Shown: piece by piece, positions 6,068-14,051 of the stretch
Numbering within the stretch: position 1 is the first letter of the stretch
How the letters are laid out: every line of letters starts with the position of its first letter
Assembly: GCA_025453315.1 (NCBI GenBank)
Contig: JALOQQ010000007.1
Location: 1 to 27,135, forward strand
DNA from: Planctomycetota bacterium
Lineage (GTDB): Bacteria > Patescibacteriota > Patescibacteriia > Patescibacteriales > UBA12465
DNA: 27,135 bases
Direction: 5' to 3'
The notes under the pieces: model-generated
Seen by the model: the letters and a program-made list of their open reading frames with translations, nothing else
Databases searched by the model: none
Told to the model about the DNA's origin: nothing
Made by a program: the position numbers and the translations under genes

Positions 6068-7864
6068 TTAATTAAAATCATGTAGCTGATCATTAATAAA
6101 CTTAAGTTCCTTCAGTAGTTCCTGAAGTTCTTGATTATTGCCTGCCTTCTCGGCACTGGCGATCAGCTTTTCCAGCTCTTTACTTCTTGTTTTTAAATAA
6201 TACTTTTGTAAAGCAAGAAGTGTGGTGATGATTTCTGACTTGGCTTGGCCCTGGTCAAACTGATAAAAATCCCTCTCGCCGAGGAGTTCCAGTTTGCCTA
6301 ATAAAAAGGCCTGATCTTCACGCTGTTCACTGAGGAAGAAATCCCTCAGAGAATCATAAGCTATTGCTTTAACTTCATTATAATAAATTATTAAATTATT
6401 GTAAAATTCGCGGTTTATTTCTCCCACAATCAGCTTGGTCTCAGCATTGTCAATAATGTACGGTAAAAACTCTGGAAACTTGAGCGCCAAAGCTAAAAGT
6501 AGCTCCGACATCTTTTCTTCACGGCTCTGTTTAGCTGTTAATACGGTCTTTTCCTCACTATAATTACGTTTTACAACCTCTCTTTCTTTCATAAGACTCT
6601 TTTCTAAAGTCTCGCGTAAAACGTTTTCTTGGACATCTAAACGCTCAGCTACCACCTTTAGCCAGTGATCGGCTTCAATCTTGTTGCCTAAACGACTAAT
6701 GATAGTTAACATTTTTCTGGCCACTTCCCTTTTGTTTTCTACTTTCTTTAAATCTAAGTCAACAATTATTTTTTCAAAATAATATTCCATGAAAGGCAAA
6801 GCTTTATTTATCGCTTCGCGCCATTCTTCCGGATTAGTGCGCAAACAATCATCCGGATCCTTACCATTGGGAATGGTAATAACCTTGACATTTATTTCTA
6901 ATTTTAAAGCTTCATTGATACCACGATCAGCCGCTAATTGTCCGGCCTGATCACTATCAAAAGCTAAATAAATATTATTGGTATAACGTTTAATTAATTT
7001 TAATTGTTCTTCACTTAAAGCAGTGCCTGAAGAAGCAACTGTATTTTTAAAACCATGCTGGTGCGAACTAATAGCATCCATCTGACCCTCGACAATAATA
7101 ATAGCATCCTGTTCTTTAATAGCGTTTTTAGCTTTATCTAAACCAAATAAAATTCTACTCTTATCATAAAGGTTGGTCTGTGGACTATTAATATACTTAC
7201 CCATTTTATCAATTTTTTCTTTAGCTGGATTGAGGCGAGCGGTAAAAGCGACCACGTTACCATTAATGTCATTAATCGGAAACATAATGCGATCACGAAA
7301 ACGATTATAATAACGACTAATTCCCTCTTTTTTAATACTTAATCCTGAAGCAAAAATTTCTTGATCAGAATATTTTTTATTTTTTAAATAAAGAAGTAAG
7401 TCATCCCAACTGTCTGGACTATAGCCAAGTTGCCAACCCTTAATAATCTCTGGACTTAAACCACGACGCAATAAATATTGTTGGGCGCCGGCACTTTTTT
7501 CTAAAGCGCCTTGGTAAAAACGAGAGGCCGCTTCCATAACATCTAAAAGTCGATTGCGCTCGGAAGTTTTTTCTTGATCCTGATATTCTAAAGTTACGCC
7601 GGCCTTTGGCGCTAAAAGACGCAAGGCTTCGCCAAAACTTAATTTCTCCATTTCCATGACAAAGGAAAAAATATCACCGCCCTTGCCACAGCCGAAACAA
7701 TGCCAAATTTGCTTATCTGGAGAAATTACAAAAGAAGGAGTCTTTTCGCGATGAAAGGGGCAAAGCGCTTGGAAATTAACGCCAGCCGCTCGCACCGGAA
7801 TATACTCCCTAATAAGATCAACTATATCAAGTTTTGCTTTTACATCTTCGCTCTGATTAATCAT
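6068..7864 (-). CDS. dnaG: DNA primase DnaG
   Basis: It makes the RNA primers for replication on the lagging strand. The 598-residue protein has all three family parts. The N-terminal CHC2 zinc-binding domain has ligands C35, H38, C56 and C59 (CPFH, CFGC) and the conserved REKTPSF. The central RNA polymerase/Toprim core has EGQMD with E259 and the acidic DSD motif with D303 and D305. The helical C-terminal region (about 440-598), which binds the replicative helicase in this family, is poorly conserved. The length is normal. It is the first gene of dnaG-rpoD-193 aa. AGGAT lies about 10 nt before the ATG, one of the few plausible Shine-Dalgarno sites here. The upstream gap holds an inverted repeat. 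Confidence 0.96.
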   Translation of the reverse strand: MINQSEDVKAKLDIVDLIREYIPVRAAGVNFQALCPFHREKTPSFVISPDKQIWHCFGCGKGGDIFSFVMEMEKLSFGEALRLLAPKAGVTLEYQDQEKTSERNRLLDVMEAASRFYQGALEKSAGAQQYLLRRGLSPEIIKGWQLGYSPDSWDDLLLYLKNKKYSDQEIFASGLSIKKEGISRYYNRFRDRIMFPINDINGNVVAFTARLNPAKEKIDKMGKYINSPQTNLYDKSRILFGLDKAKNAIKEQDAIIIVEGQMDAISSHQHGFKNTVASSGTALSEEQLKLIKRYTNNIYLAFDSDQAGQLAADRGINEALKLEINVKVITIPNGKDPDDCLRTNPEEWREAINKALPFMEYYFEKIIVDLDLKKVENKREVARKMLTIISRLGNKIEADHWLKVVAERLDVQENVLRETLEKSLMKEREVVKRNYSEEKTVLTAKQSREEKMSELLLALALKFPEFLPYIIDNAETKLIVGEINREFYNNLIIYYNEVKAIAYDSLRDFFLSEQREDQAFLLGKLELLGERDFYQFDQGQAKSEIITTLLALQKYYLKTRSKELEKLIASAEKAGNNQELQELLKELKFINDQLHDFN

Positions 7865-7910
7865 AAAACTTATATCCTAGGCTTTATAGATTAATAAAGA
7901 TTAGGTTAAT

Positions 7911-7933
7911 TTAAGTCTTTAATCAAGACTTAA
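7911..7933 (-). other. Perfect 9-bp inverted repeat between the 190-aa gene and dnaG
   Basis: TTAAGTCTT and AAGACTTAA flank a 5-nt loop, 4 nt after the stop of the upstream gene and 47 nt before the dnaG ATG. No real T-run follows on the minus strand, so it is at best a weak terminator. It may instead be a dyad site or leader hairpin affecting dnaG expression. Confidence 0.4.
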
Positions 7934-7937
7934 ACTA

Positions 7938-8510
7938 TCATCCGCCAAATAATCTTTGTAACCAATTTTTCTTAGCTTTAGTCTCTTTGCTTTGAGGTAA
8001 TTGAACTGTTTTACTAATGCGTCCTAAAACATCGCTTTCAGCCATATTTATAGGTAAAATATCAACCGAATTGCTACTACTAGAACTTTGGCTATTTAAA
8101 TTATTTACTCCGACAAAATTATTATTACTATTTAATTGCGAATTATCAGCTGACTTATTTCTGGCCACGTAATTTCCGCTTGAAACATTTCTACCCGAAT
8201 AGAATTCTGCTCCTGATAAAACGCTTTTTAATTCCTCTAAAGCTTCGCGTACTGCCGGATGATCATATTCGGCATTATGCATATGCTCTGCTCCGGCATA
8301 AGAAACTTGTTTTTGATCAAGGTGAGCATCAAGAATATAATAATCACCCTCACCAACAACGTAAAGATGAATACGGGGATAAAAATCACGCGTCAAACGT
8401 TTAACAAAACTTTCTTTACCGCGAGCTCGATCAACAATATGAGCCCAACCTTCGCGACGTAAAAAAGTTTGCGGATTACTTAGGTTGCTTTGGGCAAGGC
8501 GTAATTTCAT
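7938..8510 (-). CDS. Unknown protein, 190 aa, with Ser/Asn-rich linker
   Basis: I do not recognise a named family. Residues 1-100 look like a compact domain rich in His and aromatic residues (REGWAHIVDRARG, DFYPRIHLYV, GDYYILDAHLDQK, EHMHNAEYDHPAV) ending in a helix (REALEELKSVL). Residues about 105-150 are low-complexity Ser/Asn (SSSSSN, NSNNN) and probably disordered. A short basic tail (KAKKNWLQRLFGG) closes the protein and could touch a membrane or nucleic acid. There is no signal peptide. Its first 35 nt overlap the end of the GtrA-family gene, which indicates translational coupling. The domain-linker-amphipathic-tail design is visible; the function is not. Confidence 0.7.
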   Translation of the reverse strand: MKLRLAQSNLSNPQTFLRREGWAHIVDRARGKESFVKRLTRDFYPRIHLYVVGEGDYYILDAHLDQKQVSYAGAEHMHNAEYDHPAVREALEELKSVLSGAEFYSGRNVSSGNYVARNKSADNSQLNSNNNFVGVNNLNSQSSSSSNSVDILPINMAESDVLGRISKTVQLPQSKETKAKKNWLQRLFGG

Positions 8511-8958
8511 TTTGGCAAGTATTTTTAAAAATAATAAATTTATTAATTATAAAACTTTCGCCACCAATACAAAGAATGGTTATAACCTGGGAAAGTAAAT
8601 AATGAATATTAAACTTGTGAACGAAAAAATGCATTAAAATACCATTGATGTTTAAATTAAATAAACCCATTAAAAGATACATGGAAATTTGACGGTAAAT
8701 TTCTCGACGATCCGGATTGCGAAAAGTCCAAAATTTCTGCAAATAAAAACTAACCATGAAAGAAGAAATAAAAGCCAAACTGGTTGATAAAATAAGCCCT
8801 TTATGGAGCAAAGAATGAAAAATAAATAAAACTAGTAAATCAACTATTGAAGCCATAACTCCGGCTATACAAAATTTACAAAGAGATTTATGGCATTGGG
8901 ATAATCCGTAAAAAGTCGGAAATATTTTATTCAACCAAAACTTAGCTTTTTCGTACAT
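8476..8958 (-). CDS. GtrA-family membrane protein
   Basis: A small integral membrane protein of 160 residues with four hydrophobic segments, roughly at 28-50, 55-75, 93-112 and 120-145. The family pattern is clear: FCIAGVMASIVDLLVLFIF at the start, SFMVSFYLQKFWTFRN in the middle (the FxxxKxWTFR signature) and INKFIIFK at the end. GtrA-like proteins are thought to help move lipid-linked sugars across the membrane during decoration of surface polysaccharide or teichoic acid; the substrate here cannot be told. No glycosyltransferase lies beside it; the nearest envelope gene is the carboxypeptidase 68 nt upstream. The 3' end overlaps the 190-aa gene by 35 nt. Confidence 0.88.
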   Translation of the reverse strand: MYEKAKFWLNKIFPTFYGLSQCHKSLCKFCIAGVMASIVDLLVLFIFHSLLHKGLILSTSLAFISSFMVSFYLQKFWTFRNPDRREIYRQISMYLLMGLFNLNINGILMHFFVHKFNIHYLLSQVITILCIGGESFIINKFIIFKNTCQNEITPCPKQPK

Positions 8959-9026
8959 AAATTATTTAAAAAACTTATCTAGATAATATTAATAACTCTA
9001 ATTTTATTAATATGATAATAAATTAA

Positions 9027-9941
9027 TTACCAAATAAAATTATTATAAAACCATTGTACTAAAGCTTTAGTGTCGCTAAAACGTTCGTCCTTAGTAGCAC
9101 TACCCAAAATAACCGAAATAATTTCCCTACCCTCGGCATTACTAAAACGACCAACAAAACAAGCACCAGCCGGATCGGTATAACCAGTTTTACCACCTAA
9201 TATTTTTAAACCTGAGATATTTTGTGATAATAATTCATCAGTAGAACTTACGACGCGAACATCGCCTTCCCCGGTTTTAAAACGATACTTCTTAGAAACT
9301 ACGGCTTGCTGAATTTCTGTCTTAGAAAAAGCTTCTTGGGCTAAACGAGCAATTTCATAAGCGGTAGAAACATTTTGATCACTCAAACCAATTGGATCGG
9401 TAAAACTAGTATGGGTTAAACCTAGTTTCTTAGCTTTATTATTCATTTCGTTGACAAAATCTTCACGTTTTAATCCGCTGGCCGATACCAAAGCCGAAGT
9501 GGCCGTATTATCAGAGTTAACCAAACTAAGATAAAATAAATCTTTAATCGTTAAAGTGTCGCCCGAAAAAATATTAGCATTATTACTGCCATCAACTTCT
9601 TCTCTTTTAATAGTGTATTCTTTATTCCAATCAGGATTATTATCTAAAAAAACTAAGGCCGTCATCAATTTAGTTATACTAGCAGTCGGTCTAATATCCT
9701 GAGCATTTTTTTCAAAGAGAAAAAAGCCGCTTTTAATATCGTAAAGCACGGCACTTTTAGCAGTTATAGTTAATAATTCGGCGTCACTTTTACGCTGTGG
9801 CAAGTCCGTATGTCTTTCAGCTTGAGCCCAGGAGTCACGCGGCGAATTTACTTCAGACCAAAAGACCGGACTAGGTGAAGCCGCATTTAAAGTGGAGAAA
9901 AAGAAATTGCTGATAATAGAAATAATAGCTACTAAATTCAT
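9027..9941 (-). CDS. D-alanyl-D-alanine carboxypeptidase, peptidase family S11 (DacA-like)
   Basis: This penicillin-binding protein removes the terminal D-Ala from peptidoglycan stem peptides and so limits cross-linking. A signal peptide covers residues 1-20 (MNLVAIISIISNFFFSTLNA). The three active-site motifs are present and correctly spaced: S88-I-T-K91 with the nucleophile serine, S143-D144-N145, and K251-T252-G253. The 304 residues form only the catalytic domain. The C-terminal beta domain and membrane-binding helix of PBP5 are absent, since the protein ends shortly after the KTG region (QWFYNNFIW). It may therefore be soluble outside the membrane unless the signal stays uncleaved. It lies between scpB and the GtrA gene, 93 nt downstream of scpB. 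Confidence 0.93.
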   Translation of the reverse strand: MNLVAIISIISNFFFSTLNAASPSPVFWSEVNSPRDSWAQAERHTDLPQRKSDAELLTITAKSAVLYDIKSGFFLFEKNAQDIRPTASITKLMTALVFLDNNPDWNKEYTIKREEVDGSNNANIFSGDTLTIKDLFYLSLVNSDNTATSALVSASGLKREDFVNEMNNKAKKLGLTHTSFTDPIGLSDQNVSTAYEIARLAQEAFSKTEIQQAVVSKKYRFKTGEGDVRVVSSTDELLSQNISGLKILGGKTGYTDPAGACFVGRFSNAEGREIISVILGSATKDERFSDTKALVQWFYNNFIW

Positions 9942-10034
9942 ATTTACAAAAATAAACTTACTTTTATTTAAACTAAACCATTTAACCTCAATCCAATATT
10001 TGATAATTAATAAATTTAACTGTTAACACGAAAA

Positions 10035-10580
10035 TTATAAAGCCGAACTTTCCTCTAAAACTTTAGTTAAAGTATCGTCTTTACTCAACTTATCATAATC
10101 CGGCAATTCCCTAACCTCACTAAGACCAAGAAAGCGAACAAAATCTAAAGTAACCGTATAATAATTTTCTTGTTTTTCTTTACTAAATTTTTCTTCAATC
10201 AATCCGCGAATTAAAAGATTGCGTAAAATTAAGCTACAATTAACACCTCTAATACGCTCTAAATCTGATTTAGAAATTGGACCGCGATAAGCAATAATGG
10301 TTAGGGCCTCTAAAGAAGGTCGTGACAATTCTCCATTTACTTCTTCGGCTAAAAACTTTTTTACCATTTCAGCATTATCGGGAGCCGTGGCAATTTGATA
10401 TTTACCATTAGAAGCTAATAATTGCCAACCGCTTTCCTGTTCTTTATAGAAAGTTATCATCTTTTCTAATTCTTCTTCAATTTCTTTTTGCTTAGCGCCA
10501 CTTACTTTAACTAAATCAGAAACAGCCAAGGGTTTGGCGGCGATAAATAGTATTGATTCTAATTGTGATCTTAAAGACAT
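10035..10580 (-). CDS. scpB: Segregation and condensation protein B (ScpB)
   Basis: ScpB is the kleisin-associated winged-helix subunit of the bacterial SMC condensin. The 181-residue protein starts with the family pattern (QLESILFIAAKPL), then has the first winged-helix domain and the highly conserved PSLEALTIIAYRGPISKSDLERIRGVN stretch (about 87-114) of the second. The end is short and acidic. It follows scpA by 86 nt, the usual scpAB pair; SMC itself is not in the window. The gap to scpA has no hairpin and only AT-rich sequence. There is no Shine-Dalgarno sequence before the ATG. Confidence 0.95.
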   Translation of the reverse strand: MSLRSQLESILFIAAKPLAVSDLVKVSGAKQKEIEEELEKMITFYKEQESGWQLLASNGKYQIATAPDNAEMVKKFLAEEVNGELSRPSLEALTIIAYRGPISKSDLERIRGVNCSLILRNLLIRGLIEEKFSKEKQENYYTVTLDFVRFLGLSEVRELPDYDKLSKDDTLTKVLEESSAL

Positions 10581-10666
10581 AAATATCTAAATAAAATTTT
10601 TATTAAATACCAAACAATCATGCTTACGAAATTATTACTAAAAAACTATTTACCAAATTTTATTAA

Positions 10667-11449
10667 CTAGGCTTCAACTTCTTCTGAAGTAATAATTATT
10701 TCTTCTGTGCTTGAACTTATGGTTAAATCGCTTTCACTTTTTACGAGCATAATTTCACCAAAAAGCTCGCCTTGCTCAAAAAATAATTCGCGCTGTTTCG
10801 CTAATTCTAAAACTGCTAAAAAACTAACAATCATTTCGGTTTTATTCTGTGCTTGCTTTAAAATATGGGAAAAATTAAGACGAATTTTCTGAAATAAATG
10901 ATCACGAATAGAAGAAATACGTTCTTCGATACTAATTTTAGGCTCTAATTTTTCTTCTTTTAATTTTTCTTCTTTAGGTTTTAATTTACTTAGTATTTCT
11001 TGAAAACAACCCTGCAAAGTCTGCGCTTTTAAATCACGAGGCGGGAAAAAACCTAAATCAGGAAAAAGCGGTCCTTTCTTTTGCGTTTCTGGTTTTTTAA
11101 AATAAGCAAAACGTTCTTCTTTTATTAAAGCTTCTATTTTCTCACAAGCCACTAAAAATTCCTTATAAATTTTTAATTGCTTTTCTAAATCATCAATTCC
11201 CTCCTCCTCTTCTTCTAAAATCAAATAAGGTAAAAGCGCCTTGGATTTTAAATATAATAATTTACTAGCAATAAGAACAAAATCAGCCATTTCATCCGCA
11301 TCTATTTCGGTACTCTCTTTGAGATATTCGATATATTGATCAGCAATTTTCGCTAAACCAATTTCCGTAATATCTAATTTTTCTTCTTCAATCAAAGAAA
11401 GAAGAAGTCCTAAAGGTCCAGAAAATTTTTCAGTACTAATTTCGAGCAT
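10667..11449 (-). CDS. scpA: Segregation and condensation protein A (ScpA, kleisin)
   Basis: ScpA bridges the two SMC heads and binds ScpB in chromosome condensation. The 260-residue protein has the typical start (KFSGPLGLLLSLIEEEKLDI), then ADQYIEYL and the ADFVLIASKLLYLKSKALLP helix that contacts the SMC neck. The middle (about 165-178) is a variable Lys/Glu-rich linker. The C-terminal winged helix (about 185-245) contains MIVSFLAVLELAKQRE. The 14 residues after it are mostly Ser, Thr, Ile and Glu. The length is normal. It is followed by scpB and preceded, 47 nt away, by the DUF5671-like membrane protein gene. Confidence 0.95.
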   Translation of the reverse strand: MLEISTEKFSGPLGLLLSLIEEEKLDITEIGLAKIADQYIEYLKESTEIDADEMADFVLIASKLLYLKSKALLPYLILEEEEEGIDDLEKQLKIYKEFLVACEKIEALIKEERFAYFKKPETQKKGPLFPDLGFFPPRDLKAQTLQGCFQEILSKLKPKEEKLKEEKLEPKISIEERISSIRDHLFQKIRLNFSHILKQAQNKTEMIVSFLAVLELAKQRELFFEQGELFGEIMLVKSESDLTISSSTEEIIITSEEVEA

Positions 11450-11496
11450 GTTTTTTAATATATTTCTATTATTACCTTTTAATTTATTATCACCAC

Positions 11497-12561
11497 TTAA
11501 TCTTTTAGATCGTTCTTATTATAGACATTTACTCGGCTATTTAAACATTGATAACCAGAATCATGTAATTTATTATCTGGATAATAGGTTTTATTAGTAC
11601 GGTTATCGCTTAGAAAATTATTACAAAGCTTATATTCCTTTTGGTTAACAATGGAGTAAATAAACTCTTCTTTGGTTTGGGGATTAACAAAGACTTCTTC
11701 AGGAAGATTATATTCGCCCTTTATTACCTTTAAATTTTCTGGCAATTTACCATTGTTATTATAATAAGCTTCAATATTACCTTCTAAACTATAAAAATTA
11801 TTAATTACCATTTCATCAACGCGACGATTTCTGGCCTCGCGCGGAGATTCTACTATCAAAAGTCCGGAAACAAAAATTATTATTGCCAAAGCCAAGGATG
11901 ACCAAAAATATATTTTTACCACCTTGTCATCACCCAAAGTTTTCTCTCTTTTAATATCATAAAGATAAAAACTAAAAGCTAGACCGGCGATAATAACAAT
12001 AGTTAAAAATTTAAGAATAAACTTCAAAGTTAATTCACCATTAAAAAAACTATTAATTAAACCAATAAACCAACCTAAAGTTACTAAAGAAGAGATAAGA
12101 ATAATAAGATAAGTAAACCATTTGCGCACTTCTGAATCTTTAGCTATTTTTCCCGAAGCTAAATCTTTATATATTTGACGAGCCGACCAATAATAAACCG
12201 GAACAGCGACCAGAAGAGCGGAAAGAGCAAACTTTAACGGTTCACTGCTAAAAGTATTGCTTTCGAAAATATCGATAATATGTTTATTAATAATTTCAAA
12301 AATAATCATGCCAGAGGAAACAGTGAAAAAAACTAAAGCCGCTAGTGAGAGAAGATAGAAAAAAGCAAATTTGGCATTTTGTTTACCAGAAACATTACTC
12401 TGAGAATTAGAAGTAATAACTTTAGCTTTAAGGCCCTTATCTAAAGATGTTTTATTAACATCTTTTTTAAAAGGTGCTTTAGTCTCTTTATTAATACCTT
12501 TACTAGCATCTTTGTTTGAGTTAGTTGTTAGACTCTTTTTTGTTTTAATTGTTTTTTTCAT
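11497..12561 (-). CDS. DUF5671-like multi-pass membrane protein
   Basis: I start this gene at the ATG at 12559-12561 (354 aa); a TTG eight codons upstream is less likely. Residues 1-65 are a basic Lys/Thr/Ser-rich cytoplasmic tail. About six hydrophobic segments follow (around 68-90, 101-120, 145-170, 180-195, 217-238), with FFYLLSLAALVFFTVSSGMIIFE at the start, a pattern I associate with DUF5671 proteins common in CPR genomes. The last 110 residues form a soluble domain after PREARNRRVDEM, with a GKLPENL motif and three cysteines (C at KLCNNF, YQCLN) that may sit outside the membrane. The function is unknown. It lies between asnS (54 nt) and scpA (47 nt). Confidence 0.75.
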   Translation of the reverse strand: MKKTIKTKKSLTTNSNKDASKGINKETKAPFKKDVNKTSLDKGLKAKVITSNSQSNVSGKQNAKFAFFYLLSLAALVFFTVSSGMIIFEIINKHIIDIFESNTFSSEPLKFALSALLVAVPVYYWSARQIYKDLASGKIAKDSEVRKWFTYLIILISSLVTLGWFIGLINSFFNGELTLKFILKFLTIVIIAGLAFSFYLYDIKREKTLGDDKVVKIYFWSSLALAIIIFVSGLLIVESPREARNRRVDEMVINNFYSLEGNIEAYYNNNGKLPENLKVIKGEYNLPEEVFVNPQTKEEFIYSIVNQKEYKLCNNFLSDNRTNKTYYPDNKLHDSGYQCLNSRVNVYNKNDLKD

Positions 12562-12614
12562 AAAATATGAAATAAAAGAACGCAAAAATTAATTAATATA
12601 TTAATATTATAATT

Positions 12615-14009
12615 TTAGAATTCAGCGGATTTAGGAGCACGTGGAAATGGAATAACATCTCTAATATTCGCCATACCACTTAAATACATAATGGCACGCT
12701 CAAAACCCAAACCAAAGCCAGCGTGCTTCACGCCACCATATTTTCTCAAATCCAAATACCACCAATAATCCTCAGGATTTAAATGCATTTCTTTCATTCT
12801 TTGTTCTAAAAGCTCCAAACGATCTTCTCTTTGACTACCACCAACAATTTCGCCAATGCCCGGAACCAATAAATCGGCAGCAGCCACAGTTTTATTGTCA
12901 TCATTTAGGCGCATGTAAAAAGCTTTAATATCTTTAGGATAATTAGTTAAGAAAACTGGTTTCTTGAAGTGCTTATCGGTTAAATAACGTTCATGTTCTG
13001 TTTGCAAATCAATTCCCCACTCTACTGGGAAAGAAAACTTCTCTCCTGAGGCCTTAAGGATTTCTATAGCCTCAGTATAAGTTATGCGACCAAAATCGGA
13101 ATTAACAACATTTTGCAAACGCTCTAGTAAAGTTGGATCAATAAACTTATTAAAGAATTCCATTTCTTCCGGAATTTCAGTAAGAACATAATTAATTAAA
13201 TACTTCATCATGTCTTCGGCTAATTGCATATCATCCTTAAGATCGGCAAAAGAAATTTCTGGTTCTATCATCCAAAACTCCGAAACGTGCCTAGTGGTAT
13301 TAGAATTCTCGGCGCGAAAAGTTGGACCAAAAGTATAAATTTTATTAAAAGCCATGGCCATAGCTTCGCCGTTTAATTGTCCACTAACTGTAAGACCAGC
13401 TTTTTTACCAAAAAAATCTTCACTATAATCTATTTCTCCTTTATCGGTTAGAGGCGGATTTTTTAAATCTAAAGTAGTAACGTTAAACATTTCACCTGCT
13501 CCTTCACAATCAGAAGTGGTAATAATTGGTGTATGAACATAAATAAAACCGCGCTCCTGAAAAAATTTGTGAATCGCATAACTCAAAACCGAACGCAAAC
13601 GAAAAACAGCTGAAAAAGTATTACTGCGTGGACGCAAATGACCAATAGTACGCAAATACTCAAAGCTGTGCTTTTTCTTTTGTAAAGGAAAAGAAGGATC
13701 AGATACTCCGACAATAGTAATTTTACTAGCCTTTAATTCAAAAGGTTGACCAGCGGCTGGAGACTCTACTAAAATTCCTTCTACTTCTAGACCAGAACCA
13801 ATGGCCACATTTTCCAATTCAGAAAAGTTATTTAATTCGGTAGTAAAAACAATCTGTAAATTTTTAAAGAAAGTGCCGTCATTTAATTCAATAAAAGCAA
13901 ACTCCTTTGAAGAGCGAGCCGTGCGTACCCATCCCGAAACCTTGATATTATTATTCAAAAATTGACTCTGGTTTCTAAAGAGGGTTTTGATTGTAGTTGT
14001 GTTCAACAT
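12615..14009 (-). CDS. asnS: Asparaginyl-tRNA synthetase (AsnRS)
   Basis: It charges tRNA-Asn with asparagine directly. Of 464 residues, an N-terminal OB-fold for the anticodon covers about 20-110 (VSGWVRTARSSKEFAFIELND). A class II catalytic core follows: HLRPRS and ERGFIYVHTPIIT (motif 1), FGPTFRAENSNTTRHVSEF (motif 2) and GFGLGFERAIMYL (motif 3). The SGQLNGEAMAMAF stretch is typical of AsnRS rather than AspRS. Having AsnRS means that asparaginylation need not go through Asp-tRNA-Asn and GatCAB. It follows aspS by 42 nt in the same unit, and its substrate tRNA-Asn is encoded at 4006-4077. Confidence 0.96.
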   Translation of the reverse strand: MLNTTTIKTLFRNQSQFLNNNIKVSGWVRTARSSKEFAFIELNDGTFFKNLQIVFTTELNNFSELENVAIGSGLEVEGILVESPAAGQPFELKASKITIVGVSDPSFPLQKKKHSFEYLRTIGHLRPRSNTFSAVFRLRSVLSYAIHKFFQERGFIYVHTPIITTSDCEGAGEMFNVTTLDLKNPPLTDKGEIDYSEDFFGKKAGLTVSGQLNGEAMAMAFNKIYTFGPTFRAENSNTTRHVSEFWMIEPEISFADLKDDMQLAEDMMKYLINYVLTEIPEEMEFFNKFIDPTLLERLQNVVNSDFGRITYTEAIEILKASGEKFSFPVEWGIDLQTEHERYLTDKHFKKPVFLTNYPKDIKAFYMRLNDDNKTVAAADLLVPGIGEIVGGSQREDRLELLEQRMKEMHLNPEDYWWYLDLRKYGGVKHAGFGLGFERAIMYLSGMANIRDVIPFPRAPKSAEF

Positions 14010-14051
14010 AGTTTTTGAATAATAAATTATATAAAGACTAACTAATTTAAA

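Noticed and set aside
7865..7937. dnaG promoter (TTGATT, 17 nt, TAATCT)
   Set aside because: The -10 matches at only three positions and the -35 lies within the inverted repeat loop; too weak to annotate.
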